From Robiginitomaculum sp. (lineage in GTDB: Bacteria; Pseudomonadota; Alphaproteobacteria; Caulobacterales; Maricaulaceae): 32,339 nucleotides of DNA. The notes below the pieces were generated by a model. That model was not told the DNA's origin and searched no databases. It saw only the letters and a list, made by a program, of their open reading frames with translations. The position numbers and the translations under genes are program-made. Below are positions 1 to 8,423 of the stretch, piece by piece. Where the stretch lies: NCBI GenBank assembly GCA_026982415.1, contig JALSHE010000010.1, positions 1 through 32,339 on the forward strand, written 5' to 3'. The first letter of the stretch is position 1; every line of letters begins with the position of its first letter.

Positions 1-1369
1 CTCGCAAAAACCGGGCGCTATCAATAAAATCGGCGTTATCGGCGCGGGCTTTATGGGCGCGGGTGTGGCTTATGTGTCGGCTATGGCAGGCATTGAAGTT
101 GTGCTGATTGACCGTGACCAAGAGGGTGCGGACAAGGGTAAAGCCCTGACCGAGACCGAGCAAACCAAGCGGGTCAAGCGCGGCAAACAAACCCAAGAGA
201 AAATGGACGCAATTCTGGCGCGGATAACCCCGACCACAGATTACGCACTGCTCTCTGATGTAGACTTGGTGGTCGAAGCCGTGTTTGAAAACTCGGAGCT
301 AAAAGCGTCCATCACAAAAATGGCTGAAGATGTCATTCCCAAAGACGCCGTATTTGGCTCCAACACGTCTACCATTCCCATCTCGGATTTAGCCAAAGCG
401 TCCTCGCGTCCTGAAAACTTTATCGGCATTCATTTCTTTAGCCCCGTGCATAAAATGGCTTTGGTGGAAATCATCAAGGGCAAAGAGACATCGGAATACG
501 CAATTTCCCGTGCGCTTGACTTCGCCACGCGGATTAAGAAAACCCCGATTGTAGTCGAAGACACGCGCGGTTTCTACGCGAACCGCTGCGTCATGCGCTA
601 TATCAATGAAGGTTATAACATGCTGTCCGAAGGCGTAAAGCCGACATTGATTGAGCAAGGCGCACGTATGGCCGGTATGCCTGTTGGGCCATTATCTTTG
701 CAAGACGAAGTAGCGCTGGATCTCGGTTATAAGATTTTGCAGCAAACCAAAAAGGATTTGGGCAATCAATATGTACCGCACAAAATGGATCCAATCCTGA
801 CAACCATGGTCGAAAAATATGACCGGCTTGGCCGCAAAAACGAAAAAGGTTTTTACGACTATAATGGCCGCGAGAAATCCCTGTGGCCAGAGCTAGGCCA
901 ATTCGCCGTGGACGGCATTTTGGACAAGCAACCAAGCGCCGCAGAGGTTAAAGACCGCATCCTCTACGCCCAAGCCATCGAAGCCGCGCGCACTATGGCG
1001 GAGGGCATAATCGCCGACCCGCGCGAAGCCGACCTCGGCTCCATATTCGGCTGGGGCTTCGCGCCTTGGTCGGGCGGGGCCATCAGCTTTATCGACATGA
1101 CGGGTATCCCGGTTTTCGTAAAACGCGCCGACGAACTACGCTCAACTTACGGCGAGCAGTTTGAAGTACCGAATTTGTTGCGCGATATGGCAGATAGCGG
1201 CGAAACCATGTACGGACGTTTTGGTAATAAAGCCGCAACATACACCAAATCCGCTCTGGATAAAATGCTGGAAGCGGACGTTGTTAAGTTGGCGAACTCT
1301 ATGGGCATAGACGCAAGTGTTGACGACCTAAAAGCCGACACTGTTGCCAAGATTTTAGCGGCTCAATAA
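1..1369 (+). CDS. 3-hydroxyacyl-CoA dehydrogenase (FadB/FadJ-type), 3' part
   Basis: The gene runs off the left edge. The reading frame is open from base 2 and reads a Rossmann entry, KIGVIGAGFMGAG, before the first in-window ATG at 53, so 53 is not the real start. The product oxidises 3-hydroxyacyl-CoA to 3-ketoacyl-CoA with NAD+ in beta-oxidation, in the cytoplasm. After the GxGxxG loop come the family stretches GSNTSTIPI, FIGIHFFSPVHKM and EDTRGFYANR, then a second C-terminal 3HCDH domain. The visible part matches the C-terminal half of multifunctional FadB/FadJ proteins, whose N-terminal half is an enoyl-CoA hydratase domain. That half would lie outside the window, so the fusion itself is inferred. 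Two crotonase genes follow on the same strand, which fits an acyl-CoA degradation cluster. Confidence 0.93.
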   Translation, partial: SQKPGAINKIGVIGAGFMGAGVAYVSAMAGIEVVLIDRDQEGADKGKALTETEQTKRVKRGKQTQEKMDAILARITPTTDYALLSDVDLVVEAVFENSELKASITKMAEDVIPKDAVFGSNTSTIPISDLAKASSRPENFIGIHFFSPVHKMALVEIIKGKETSEYAISRALDFATRIKKTPIVVEDTRGFYANRCVMRYINEGYNMLSEGVKPTLIEQGARMAGMPVGPLSLQDEVALDLGYKILQQTKKDLGNQYVPHKMDPILTTMVEKYDRLGRKNEKGFYDYNGREKSLWPELGQFAVDGILDKQPSAAEVKDRILYAQAIEAARTMAEGIIADPREADLGSIFGWGFAPWSGGAISFIDMTGIPVFVKRADELRSTYGEQFEVPNLLRDMADSGETMYGRFGNKAATYTKSALDKMLEADVVKLANSMGIDASVDDLKADTVAKILAAQ

Positions 1370-1380
1370 ACTGTAAAACT

Positions 1381-1463
1381 GTCATCCCGGGCTTGCCCCG
1401 GGATCTCCATGTTTAGATTAACCGCCGAGATCCCGGATATACGCTTCGCTTTTCCGGGATGAC
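1381..1463. repeat. Nested palindromic (REP-like) intergenic element
   Basis: A perfect 10-bp outer inverted repeat, GTCATCCCGG at 1381-1390 and CCGGGATGAC at 1454-1463, encloses a second perfect 10-bp inverted repeat, CCGGGATCTC at 1398-1407 and GAGATCCCGG at 1427-1436. The element starts 12 bases after the dehydrogenase stop codon. Its GTCATCCCGG / CCGGGATGAC ends resemble dispersed palindromic elements common in alphaproteobacterial genomes. It could form a large branched RNA hairpin and dampen read-through. Only one copy is visible here, so its repetitive nature is inferred. Confidence 0.75.
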
Positions 1464-1496
1464 AAAATAGAATAAGGGATAAAGATAAAAATTAAG

Positions 1497-1616
1497 ATGC
1501 CTAACCCAACCGCATACACCCTCTACGCCGCGCCGCTTTCTCTTTATTTCGGCAAAGCGCGTGGGTATTTGTGCCGGACACGTAAAAATTTCATATCGTA
1601 TAAGGAGCCAATTTGA
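1497..1616 (+). pseudogene. Glutathione S-transferase N-terminal remnant (39 codons)
   Basis: An ATG at 1497 opens a frame of 39 codons ending at TGA 1614-1616. Its start, YTLYAAPLSLYFGKARGYL, looks like the beta1-alpha1 part of the thioredoxin-fold domain of the GST superfamily, and the end (SYKEP) fits beta2. Intact family members are about 200-300 residues, so almost the whole protein is missing. The stop TGA overlaps the TTG start of the next gene, and that gene's AAGGAG ribosome site lies inside the remnant's last codons. This suggests a deletion joined a GST gene start to the crotonase start. It might still be translated as a small peptide. The homology is judged by eye only. Confidence 0.55.
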
Positions 1617-2314
1617 CCAGCCTTGTCACATATTCAACCAGATCCGGCATCGCCACCATTGCCATGGACGACGGCAAGGTTAATGCTTTGTCGAACGATA
1701 TGCTCGATCAACTTAACGCCGGGTTTGATAAGGCGGAAGCTGCAGGCGAGGTCGTTGTTTTCACGGGGCGCCAAGGTATGTTTTGTGCCGGGTTTGACCT
1801 TAGCATTATGATGCAAGGCCCCGAAAAAGTACTAGCGCTCATGGAAAAGGGCGGTGCGTTTTCCAGGCGCTTACTCACCTTCCCTACCCCCGTCATATGC
1901 GCCGTTAATGGGCACGCTATGGCTATGGGATCGTACCTGCTACTGGCCTGCGATTATTGTATCGGCGTTGAGGGAAACTTTAAAATTGGCATGAACGAGG
2001 TCGCCATTGGCATGACCATGCCCCAAGCAGGTGTCGATATAGCCGAAGCTAGATTGGCCGCGCCCTTTGTCAGACGCGCCGTCAATAATGCAGAAATTTT
2101 CACCCCCAAAACCGCCTTAACCGCCGGGTTTTTGCATAACCTTGTTACACCAAACGACTTGCAAGCTGCCGCTCTCACCAAGGCGGAGCAAATGCGCAAA
2201 TTGGATATGACCGCCTTTGCTGCGACAAAACTTAAATCCGTCAAACCACTCTTAGACACACTAAAACGCGCCGTAGAAGCCGACAAACAGGCCGATATAT
2301 TTAAAGGAACCTAA
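1613..2314 (+). CDS. Crotonase/enoyl-CoA hydratase family protein (copy 1)
   Basis: This 233-residue crotonase-fold protein should act on acyl-CoA thioesters. The oxyanion-hole regions are visible as MFCAGFDL and AVNGHAMAMGSY, followed by the helix with NEVAIGMTMP, where the Glu corresponds to the first catalytic Glu of rat crotonase (E144). I find no Glu at the position expected for the second one (E164), so hydratase chemistry is uncertain. It is shorter than typical 255-265 residue hydratases. The start is TTG at 1613: AAGGAG lies 5 bases upstream, and the residues MTSLVTY line up with MTDLITY of the next gene. That gene begins one base after this stop and is a clear paralogue, which points to tandem duplication. 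It lies in the same cluster as the upstream dehydrogenase. Confidence 0.85.
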   Translation: MTSLVTYSTRSGIATIAMDDGKVNALSNDMLDQLNAGFDKAEAAGEVVVFTGRQGMFCAGFDLSIMMQGPEKVLALMEKGGAFSRRLLTFPTPVICAVNGHAMAMGSYLLLACDYCIGVEGNFKIGMNEVAIGMTMPQAGVDIAEARLAAPFVRRAVNNAEIFTPKTALTAGFLHNLVTPNDLQAAALTKAEQMRKLDMTAFAATKLKSVKPLLDTLKRAVEADKQADIFKGT

Positions 2315-2315
2315 T

Positions 2316-3014
2316 ATGACCGATCTCATAACTTACACACTCGAAGACGGTATCGCCGTAATTAAAATGGACGACGGCAAAGCCAATGTACTTTCGCCCG
2401 ATATGCTGGATCAGCTTAACGCTGCCTTTGACAAGGCCGAAACCGATGAAGCCGTTGTTATTCTCACGGGTCGGGACGGTGGTATATTCTCTGGCGGTTA
2501 TGATTTGAAAATCATGATGTCCGGCCCCGAAGCAGCGGTGGCATTGACCTGCCAAGGTTCTCGTTTTGCTTTGCGGTTGGCGCAATTTCCTTTCCCCGTG
2601 ATTGCCGCTACGGGCGGTCATGCAATCGCCATGGGGGCGTTCATTTTGCTGGCTTGTGATTACCGTATCGGCGGCGATACAGGCACCAAAACCGGATTAA
2701 ACGAGACCCAAATCGGCATGACCATGCACCATTTCGGTATAGAACTTGCCCGCGAATTCATCCCAAAACATTATTTGGGTCGCTCTATGATTAACGGCGA
2801 AATTTTCGGCCCCAAAGATGCTAAAGACGCAGGCTATTACGATATGTTGGCGGATAAAGACGCCGTAATGCAGACGGCTTACGGTGCGGCAAAAATGATG
2901 ACCATGCTCAATATGCGGGCTTTCAAAGGCACCAAGAGGAAATCCCGCAAAGCCCTGATAGCCAAATTAGAATGGGCTATTGGCGAAGATGAAAAAATGA
3001 GTGTGCTGGAATAA
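2316..3014 (+). CDS. Crotonase/enoyl-CoA hydratase family protein (copy 2)
   Basis: This 232-residue crotonase-fold protein is a paralogue of the preceding gene and shares the pattern xxLxTY...IAxIxMDDGKxN at its start and DMLDQLNAxFDKAE soon after. Oxyanion-hole segments are IFSGGYDL and ATGGHAIAMGAF. The first catalytic Glu is kept in LNETQIGMTM, while Gly occupies the place expected for the second. The tandem pair has diverged well beyond a recent duplication, so the two may have different substrates. An AAAGGA ribosome site lies in the last codons of copy 1, and the stop of this gene is followed directly by the ATG of the next, so co-translation is likely. The acyl-CoA substrate cannot be read from the sequence. 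Confidence 0.87.
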   Translation: MTDLITYTLEDGIAVIKMDDGKANVLSPDMLDQLNAAFDKAETDEAVVILTGRDGGIFSGGYDLKIMMSGPEAAVALTCQGSRFALRLAQFPFPVIAATGGHAIAMGAFILLACDYRIGGDTGTKTGLNETQIGMTMHHFGIELAREFIPKHYLGRSMINGEIFGPKDAKDAGYYDMLADKDAVMQTAYGAAKMMTMLNMRAFKGTKRKSRKALIAKLEWAIGEDEKMSVLE

Positions 3015-3407
3015 ATGCTTATGTCCGAAACCTTAAAAATTTGGCACGAAATTGTCGCAAACAAAGACCCAGAAAAACTAGCCAGCATCATCCACCCGGA
3101 CGCCGTGTTTCGCTCGCCAATGGTCTATAAGCCATATCACGGACGGGATATTCTGGTATTTGTGCTGACCCAAGTCATAGAAATATTCGAAGACTTCACT
3201 TATCACCGCGAATTGTTTTCTGAGGATGGGCGCAGTGCTTTCCTAGAGTTCACCACAAATATCGGCGACAAATCTCTCAAGGGTCTGGATCTGATCACCT
3301 TTGATGAGAACGGAAAAATCACAGAGTTTGAGGTCCTGATCCGCCCCATGAGCGGATTGACGGCGCTCGCAGAGCAAATGGGTAAGCGCATGGCGGGGCT
3401 TGGGTGA
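3015..3407 (+). CDS. NTF2/SnoaL-like superfamily protein
   Basis: This small cytosolic protein of 128-130 residues has the cone-shaped alpha+beta NTF2-like pattern: an N-terminal helix, then HPDAVFRSPMVYKPYHGRD, strand-rich segments EDFTYHRE and FLEFTTNIGD, and a final ITFDENGKITEFEVLIRP strand pair. Such proteins bind or isomerise small hydrophobic molecules, or serve as small binding domains. The motif alone does not give a reaction. Two ATGs are possible, at 3015 directly after the crotonase stop and at 3021. The gene ends the plus-strand acyl-CoA cluster and converges on a GST gene 21 bases away, with no obvious terminator between them. Confidence 0.75.
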   Translation: MLMSETLKIWHEIVANKDPEKLASIIHPDAVFRSPMVYKPYHGRDILVFVLTQVIEIFEDFTYHRELFSEDGRSAFLEFTTNIGDKSLKGLDLITFDENGKITEFEVLIRPMSGLTALAEQMGKRMAGLG

Positions 3408-3428
3408 TCCCCCATAAATCAGCGAGAA

Positions 3429-4043
3429 CTAGGCGTTCCTCACCCGCATTGCTTTCACAAATGCTTTGCGGCGGGTGACCCGTTTGAAATAATCGGCAAC
3501 CTTGCCGTCCGGAATTTCAAATTTACACATATTTGTCGCCCAACCCGCACATTGTCCGAGCAGGATATCCGGTACAGTGAAATTATCTCCCATAACATAT
3601 TTATTATCGCCGAGTCGTTCTCCCAGATGCTGTATAGCTTTCTTAAATTCAAGGGCGCAGGCAGGCTTTACATTTTCCGCCTTTAGCCCTTCCGGATAAA
3701 TCCAATCATGCTTGGCCCAGACCCAACATGCATGGTCAAATTCGTCCACGGCCAGATGCGTAAAACTGTCCATTTTAGCGCGCTCAATCGTGCCAGCCGG
3801 ATAGGTTAAGCCGTTATGCTTGTCGGCCAAAAACTGACAAATGGCCACAGAATCGATAATAACATCATCGTCACCATTATCATTTTTGACCATAAGCGCC
3901 GGAACTTTGCCGGACGGGTTGACGTTTTTAATATCGTCTCCGCCAGGCGCAGCGGGGACTATTTCATAATCCAGCTCAAGTTCTTCCAAACACCAAACAA
4001 CCCGAAATGCCCGTGTGGCGGGCGACCCAATAAGCGTATACAT
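3429..4043 (-). CDS. Glutathione S-transferase family protein
   Basis: This is a 204-residue cytosolic GST. The thioredoxin-like N-terminal domain reads MYTLIGSPATRAFRVVWCLE, then the cis-Pro segment NPSGKVPAL and the glutathione-binding DSVAICQFLADK (the usual E/D-S pair). The helical C-terminal domain follows, with the conserved fold segment NFTVPDILLGQCAGWA. Such enzymes conjugate glutathione to electrophiles or act as peroxidases, and the substrate is not predictable here. A good AGGAGAG ribosome site precedes the ATG at 4043. It faces the acyl-CoA cluster and is separate from the GST remnant at 1497-1616, which resembles a different GST subgroup, so it is not the missing part of that gene. 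Confidence 0.9.
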   Translation of the reverse strand: MYTLIGSPATRAFRVVWCLEELELDYEIVPAAPGGDDIKNVNPSGKVPALMVKNDNGDDDVIIDSVAICQFLADKHNGLTYPAGTIERAKMDSFTHLAVDEFDHACWVWAKHDWIYPEGLKAENVKPACALEFKKAIQHLGERLGDNKYVMGDNFTVPDILLGQCAGWATNMCKFEIPDGKVADYFKRVTRRKAFVKAMRVRNA

Positions 4044-4091
4044 AATTCTCTCCTGTTTTCGCCTTTATAGAGCAGACAAAAACCCAGTGTC

Positions 4092-4152
4092 TCACATTTT
4101 CGTGTGATAATTCTCACCCCGCTTCAGCGGGGGAGGTGGGCGCTCTTGCGCT
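4092..4152. repeat. Cluster of short hairpins between divergent genes
   Basis: Two perfect inverted repeats are visible: TCACA/TGTGA at 4092-4107 with a 6-base loop, and CCCCGC/GCGGGG at 4117-4132 with a TTCA loop. A GCGC-CTCT-TGCGC-like palindrome follows near 4140-4150. The G-rich segment resembles intergenic palindromes seen in other alphaproteobacteria. It lies between the GST gene (leaving left) and the AT-rich gene at 4199 (leaving right), so it could mark an insertion boundary or shape both promoters. Neither role is shown by the sequence. Confidence 0.45.
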
Positions 4153-4198
4153 CGGAGGGGGAACCCTCTAGCGTAATGAAAGAACGGGAGAGTAAGTA

Positions 4199-4696
4199 AT
4201 GCCTACGGATATTGGGGAATTTATTGTTGGTGCTTATCTTCAACTTATTGAAGAGTGTGATGTTGTAGATTATAATGTTCGTCCCTCGGGCGGAGGGCTT
4301 GAGGGTTTAGGTGAATTGGACGTTGTTGAACTGAATTTTAAAACCAATACAATTTTCTTTTGTGAAGTTACCACGCATATCAGAGGTTTGCTTTACGTGA
4401 ACAATCAGGAAACCGTAGAGCGGATTACTAAAAAACATGCTCGGCAAATTCAATACGCTAAGAAATATAAAGATAATTTTACAAATCATCGTTTTATGTT
4501 TTGGTCTCCTTATGTACCGAGAGGTTTTATCACTAAGAATTTAGGTAACCTTGAACAGTTGGAATTAATTATAAATGGTGAATATAAAAACCATGTAGAA
4601 GAGTTAAGGCAGTTAGCAAAAGATACGACGCACGATACTAGAAATCCATTTTTCCGTATGCTTCAAATTATGGAGCATATGAAAGATTGGGATTGA
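4199..4696 (+). CDS. Putative PD-(D/E)XK-fold (UPF0102/Hjc-like) protein
   Basis: This 165-residue protein has no close family that I recognise with confidence. Its first 60 residues follow the plan of UPF0102/YraN and archaeal Hjc nucleases: a helix starting IGEFIVGAYL, a strand with YNVRP, then GELDVVELN (D41) and IFFCEVTTH (E56). The motif II 'E-x-K' reads E-V-T, so the usual catalytic Lys is absent or moved. The rest is Lys- and Asn-rich and helical. A GGGAGAG ribosome site sits 6 bases before the ATG. The gene is clearly richer in A+T than purH beside it and stands alone between palindromes and a strong terminator, which suggests lateral acquisition. A restriction-like or DNA-repair role is possible. 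Function is unproven. Confidence 0.5.
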   Translation: MPTDIGEFIVGAYLQLIEECDVVDYNVRPSGGGLEGLGELDVVELNFKTNTIFFCEVTTHIRGLLYVNNQETVERITKKHARQIQYAKKYKDNFTNHRFMFWSPYVPRGFITKNLGNLEQLELIINGEYKNHVEELRQLAKDTTHDTRNPFFRMLQIMEHMKDWD

Positions 4697-4764
4697 GGGC
4701 CGCCATTGGCTTTTTCCTACGGAAAAACCGTGAGCGGCTAGCGCACACGGCATCTCGTTAAAAT

Positions 4765-4795
4765 TGCTCATTGAGCATTTTTTCGCTAAAGCGAA
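4765..4795. terminator. Bidirectional rho-independent terminator
   Basis: TGCTC-ATT-GAGCA at 4765-4777 is followed by six T at 4778-4783, a classic terminator for the plus-strand gene ending at 4696. Read on the minus strand, the same hairpin is followed by ATTTTAA, and it comes just after a second perfect hairpin, TTCGCT-AA-AGCGAA at 4782-4795, next to the purH stop codon. The site therefore probably ends both converging transcripts. Another stem upstream (TTTTTCC at 4711-4717 with GGAAAAA at 4721-4727) may add to this. Confidence 0.8.
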
Positions 4796-4798
4796 CAC

Positions 4799-6412
4799 TC
4801 AATGCCTAAAATGCCGCATGCCTGTGAACACCATAGCCAGTCCAGCTTCATCTGCTGCCGCGATGACTTCGTCGTCGCGGATTGAACCACCGGGTTGAAT
4901 GACGGCTGTGGCGCCTGCTTTGGCGGCGTGGAGGAGACCGTCTGCGAACGGGAAGAATGCATCCGAGGCACAGACGCAGCCTTTGGTGCGGGGCTCGTCC
5001 CATCCTGCAGCCTTCTGCGCATCGCCAGCTTTGCGCGCCGCGATACGCGCGCTATCAATACGGCTCATTTGGCCCGCGCCAACACCTGCGGTGGAGCCGT
5101 CTTTGACATAGATGATGGCGTTGGATTTAACATGCTTTGCTACGCGCCAGGCAAAGAGCATATCTGACATTTCGGTTTCAGTTGGCTGGCGTTTGGTGAC
5201 GACTTTTAAATCACTCTCGGCCACATGACCATTGTCGCGGTCTTGCAACAGGAACCCGCCTGCCACATTGCGCATGGTGAATGCTGGCTCGCTTGGGTTT
5301 GGTAATCCGCCCGTTATCAGGACACGGACGTTTTTCTTTTTGCTGAGGATATTCAAAGCTTCCGTGTCCATATCAACGGCGATGACAACCTCGGTGAACA
5401 CTTTGGATATAGCCCGCGCCGTCTCGCCGTCGAGCATGCCGTTAATGGCGACAATGCCGCCGAAGGCAGAAACCGGATCGCAAGCCAGTGCCGCTTGGTA
5501 GGCTTCGATCAATGTGTCGGCTTGGGCAACACCGCACGGATTGGCGTGTTTAATAATGGCGACGGTCGGTTTGGCGCCGTCGTCTTGCGCTCCAAATTCT
5601 GCCACCAGTTCAAAGGCGGCATCTGTATCATTGATATTATTGTAGGATAATTCTTTGCCTTGTATCTGTCTGGCAGTGGCGACGCCGGGGCGGGATTTGC
5701 CGGATGTATAAAAAGCCGCAGACTGGTGCGGGTTTTCACCGTAGCGTAGGGTTTGGCGAAGCTCTCCGCCTTGGGCGATAAAGTCCGGGGTTTTGATCGC
5801 GAGCTGTTCCGCGAACCAGTTGGAAATTGCCGCATCATATTGCGCCGTTCTCGCATAAGCTTTGGCAGCGAGCTTCTTGCGAAATTTCGGGCAGGTTGAC
5901 CCGCCGTGCTGCCCCATATCGCCAAGTAATTTTTCAACGCTTGCACTATCAATACAGACCGCCACATGTTTATGGTTTTTGGCGGCAGCGCGGATCATCG
6001 CCGGTCCGCCAATGTCAATGTTCTCGACACAAGTATCATAGTCGGCACCGCTAGCAACGGTTTCTTCGAACGGGTAGAGATTAACGATGAGCAGATCAAT
6101 TTTCGGAATATTGTGCGCATCCATAGACGCCAAATGGTGCGCAATATCCCGGTCAGCCAGCAAGCCGCCGTGAATGGCTGGATGCAAAGTTTTCACCCGT
6201 CCGTCCATCATTTCAGGGAATCCTGTAATGCTTGCCACTTCTGCAACCTCAAGACCCGCCTCTGAAAGTGCGCGGTAAGTGCCGCCTGTAGACAATAAAC
6301 GCACACCTTGTTTGCTTAGGGCTGTGGCTTGCTCGATCAGACGGGATTTATCGGATACGGAAATAAGGGCTGTTTGTATTTTGGTAAGGCCGGGTTTAGT
6401 GGGTTTGGACAT
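4799..6412 (-). CDS. purH: Bifunctional AICAR transformylase / IMP cyclohydrolase
   Basis: PurH catalyses the last two steps of de novo purine synthesis: formylation of AICAR with 10-formyl-THF, then ring closure to IMP. The N-terminal MGS-like cyclohydrolase domain shows [21 protein letters not shown] and [13 protein letters not shown]. The C-terminal transformylase domain shows [28 protein letters not shown] and [10 protein letters not shown]. The frame is open for 14 more codons upstream, but the ATG at 6412 starts MSKPTKPGL just before the conserved domain and has an AAGAG ribosome site, giving 537 residues, normal for PurH. It lies downstream of the CapD-like and heparinase-family genes on the same strand. 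That neighbourhood (rsmB, heparinase-like, purH) is recurrent in alphaproteobacteria as far as I recall. Confidence 0.97.
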   Translation of the reverse strand: MSKPTKPGLTKIQTALISVSDKSRLIEQATALSKQGVRLLSTGGTYRALSEAGLEVAEVASITGFPEMMDGRVKTLHPAIHGGLLADRDIAHHLASMDAHNIPKIDLLIVNLYPFEETVASGADYDTCVENIDIGGPAMIRAAAKNHKHVAVCIDSASVEKLLGDMGQHGGSTCPKFRKKLAAKAYARTAQYDAAISNWFAEQLAIKTPDFIAQGGELRQTLRYGENPHQSAAFYTSGKSRPGVATARQIQGKELSYNNINDTDAAFELVAEFGAQDDGAKPTVAIIKHANPCGVAQADTLIEAYQAALACDPVSAFGGIVAINGMLDGETARAISKVFTEVVIAVDMDTEALNILSKKKNVRVLITGGLPNPSEPAFTMRNVAGGFLLQDRDNGHVAESDLKVVTKRQPTETEMSDMLFAWRVAKHVKSNAIIYVKDGSTAGVGAGQMSRIDSARIAARKAGDAQKAAGWDEPRTKGCVCASDAFFPFADGLLHAAKAGATAVIQPGGSIRDDEVIAAADEAGLAMVFTGMRHFRH

Positions 6413-6488
6413 AGCTAACTCTTTTGTGGGATTCTTACCTGCGTAGAGAATCACTTTGGTGGGTTAAAAGCTTGCGCTAACATGCTTA

Positions 6489-8423
6489 TTACTTTTTAGA
6501 AAGCCTGCCGTTGGGTTCAAATTGCGGTATCAGTTTAGCTAAAGATTTTTTGACACCCGTGCGGTCGCGTTTACGGGCGGCAGCCAGCAAAGTTTCGACG
6601 TGTTTGGATAGGGATATTGGATCAGCGACACTGTCGGTAAATCGGTCAATACCTTTCACATAAGTGCTTTCCAGATTTTCGTCTTCGCTGGTCAATACCT
6701 CTTCCATTTTTTCGCCTGGTCGCAAACCCGTATATTTAATCTCAATATCCTCGCCCGGAACCAAACCACGCAGGCGGATAAGTTGTTTAGCCAAATGGGT
6801 GATATTAACCGTTTCGCCCATGTCCAGCACATAAATCGCGGACACTTCCTTGCGCTGGCCGCCGTTCAAGGCCGCAGCCTGTAATACCAATGCCGCCGCC
6901 TCTTCCTTAGTCATGAAATACCGCGTGACCTGTTTATCAGTGACTGTGACCGGGCCGCCGTTTTCAATCTGTTTTTCAAACAAAGGAATGACCGAACCAT
7001 TGGAGGCAAGCACATTACCAAACCGTACCGCAGAGGACGAAATATTAGCATCATTCATTGCACTAGCCAACGTCATCATTTCGGCGATGCGTTTACTTGC
7101 CCCCATAATGTTATTTGGACTAACAGCTTTGTCGGTGGAAATTAAAGTGAAACTTTCCGCACCGAATTCTATGGCCAAGTCGATAATAACCTTGGTGCCG
7201 CCGACATTGGTAAGAACCGTTGCAATAGGGTTGGCTTCCATGAGGGGCACGTGTTTCAGCGCAGCCGCATGCAAGATAATATCCGGTTTTTCGTCCGAGA
7301 ATATTTCGCGCATATGGGCTTCGTCGCGTACATCACCGAGATAGGGGCGAAACGAAGCATCACCGGATAAGGACAGTGTTTGGTCAATATTATACAAATT
7401 CATTTCGGATGCATCGACCAAAACAATATGCTTGGGTTCATGGCCCGCAATTTGGCGCACAAGTTCGGAACCAATCGTCCCGCCCGCCCCCGTAATCATA
7501 ACCGTCTTACCCTTTAGCAATCTCTCTACGGGTGCCATATCCAAAGTCTTGGCGTGTCGCCCAATAAGGTCAGCCGCTTCGAACGGTGTCAGGCCGTCGT
7601 CGCGGTTATTGCCGAGACGTTCGAGCCTTGTCCCTAGAGCCGAAGCCAATTTCACCAGCCGCGCCGCGCGTTTTCTATCCGTATGTTTTTCCACCAATAT
7701 CAATATGGGCTTAGCGCCGTGTAATTGCTCAATATTAGATACGACGCCCGGAATATCCGACAGGTTGCCGATAACGGGAACGCCGCGTATAGAGCGGCCT
7801 TTATGACCGCCTTCGGTTTCTATGAGGCCGCGAATGTGATGTGAAGCATCGCGCTTTTTCAAAGCTTCATCGCGCATATAATTATGTAATGTTTGAGAGC
7901 GTCCGATCAAAATTGCAGGTGGTTTGCCCCGTTGTCCCCTACGGAATAATGCTTTTATATCGCCGTTTTGGTAGACCATCACCAGCGCACGGCTTGCCAC
8001 CAGCATAAAGAAGAAAAACCCGCCCGCAATAAACGGAACGGAGCGGGGTAAATGTTCGGCTCTATTAAAAAACAAAAACAAGATAATGAGCGTAATAACG
8101 CTCGACCATATAACGGCGCTCAATAATGTGCGTACATCATCAAGTGACATAAACCGCCAAACCGCGCGGTTCGCCCGCGTTGCCAACCAAACCACAAGAC
8201 AAGAAATTGCAAACACGGCTGTGGTTTTAATATCAATGTCTTCGGGCGCTAATTTACCTTCGTACAAAAACCTAAGACGCATGACACCGTACATACAAGC
8301 GGCACCAAGAAGTACATCATAGAGTGTAACCAGAAGCTTGGTTATCCACGGAGCCAATCTACGGGAAGCCAACTTGCGAGGATCCAGTTTGCGCGAAACC
8401 AATTTGTGGGCGGTTTTATCCAT
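6489..8423 (-). CDS. Membrane-bound nucleoside-diphosphate-sugar 4,6-dehydratase (CapD/WbpM-like)
   Basis: This 644-residue protein matches the large membrane class of polysaccharide dehydratases/epimerases. Four membrane helices lie at about residues 27-50, 68-85, 102-120 and 128-148. A CoA-binding-like domain follows (VPVIGNLSDI), then the SDR catalytic domain with TGAGGTIGSE at 311-320. The active-site segment reads STDKAVSPNNIM-GASK, with Met440 in place of the usual Tyr of YxxxK and Lys444 kept; Met at this place is known in WbpM-type enzymes. It probably makes a 4-keto-6-deoxy UDP-sugar for a surface glycan at the inner membrane. Its ATG overlaps the stop of the heparinase-family gene by 8 bases, implying coupling. 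The basic N-terminus has an unusual repeated RKLxxR pattern. Confidence 0.88.
   Translation of the reverse strand: MDKTAHKLVSRKLDPRKLASRRLAPWITKLLVTLYDVLLGAACMYGVMRLRFLYEGKLAPEDIDIKTTAVFAISCLVVWLATRANRAVWRFMSLDDVRTLLSAVIWSSVITLIILFLFFNRAEHLPRSVPFIAGGFFFFMLVASRALVMVYQNGDIKALFRRGQRGKPPAILIGRSQTLHNYMRDEALKKRDASHHIRGLIETEGGHKGRSIRGVPVIGNLSDIPGVVSNIEQLHGAKPILILVEKHTDRKRAARLVKLASALGTRLERLGNNRDDGLTPFEAADLIGRHAKTLDMAPVERLLKGKTVMITGAGGTIGSELVRQIAGHEPKHIVLVDASEMNLYNIDQTLSLSGDASFRPYLGDVRDEAHMREIFSDEKPDIILHAAALKHVPLMEANPIATVLTNVGGTKVIIDLAIEFGAESFTLISTDKAVSPNNIMGASKRIAEMMTLASAMNDANISSSAVRFGNVLASNGSVIPLFEKQIENGGPVTVTDKQVTRYFMTKEEAAALVLQAAALNGGQRKEVSAIYVLDMGETVNITHLAKQLIRLRGLVPGEDIEIKYTGLRPGEKMEEVLTSEDENLESTYVKGIDRFTDSVADPISLSKHVETLLAAARKRDRTGVKKSLAKLIPQFEPNGRLSKK

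Noticed and set aside
5827-6265. Plus-strand frames inside purH, and similar antisense frames in other genes
   Set aside because: They overlap strongly supported genes, lack motifs and ribosome sites, and follow from the codon bias of the opposite strand.
6413-6454. Longer PurH start giving 551 residues
   Set aside because: The extra 14 residues lie before a methionine with a fitting ribosome site and usual PurH length, so the start at 6412 is preferred.
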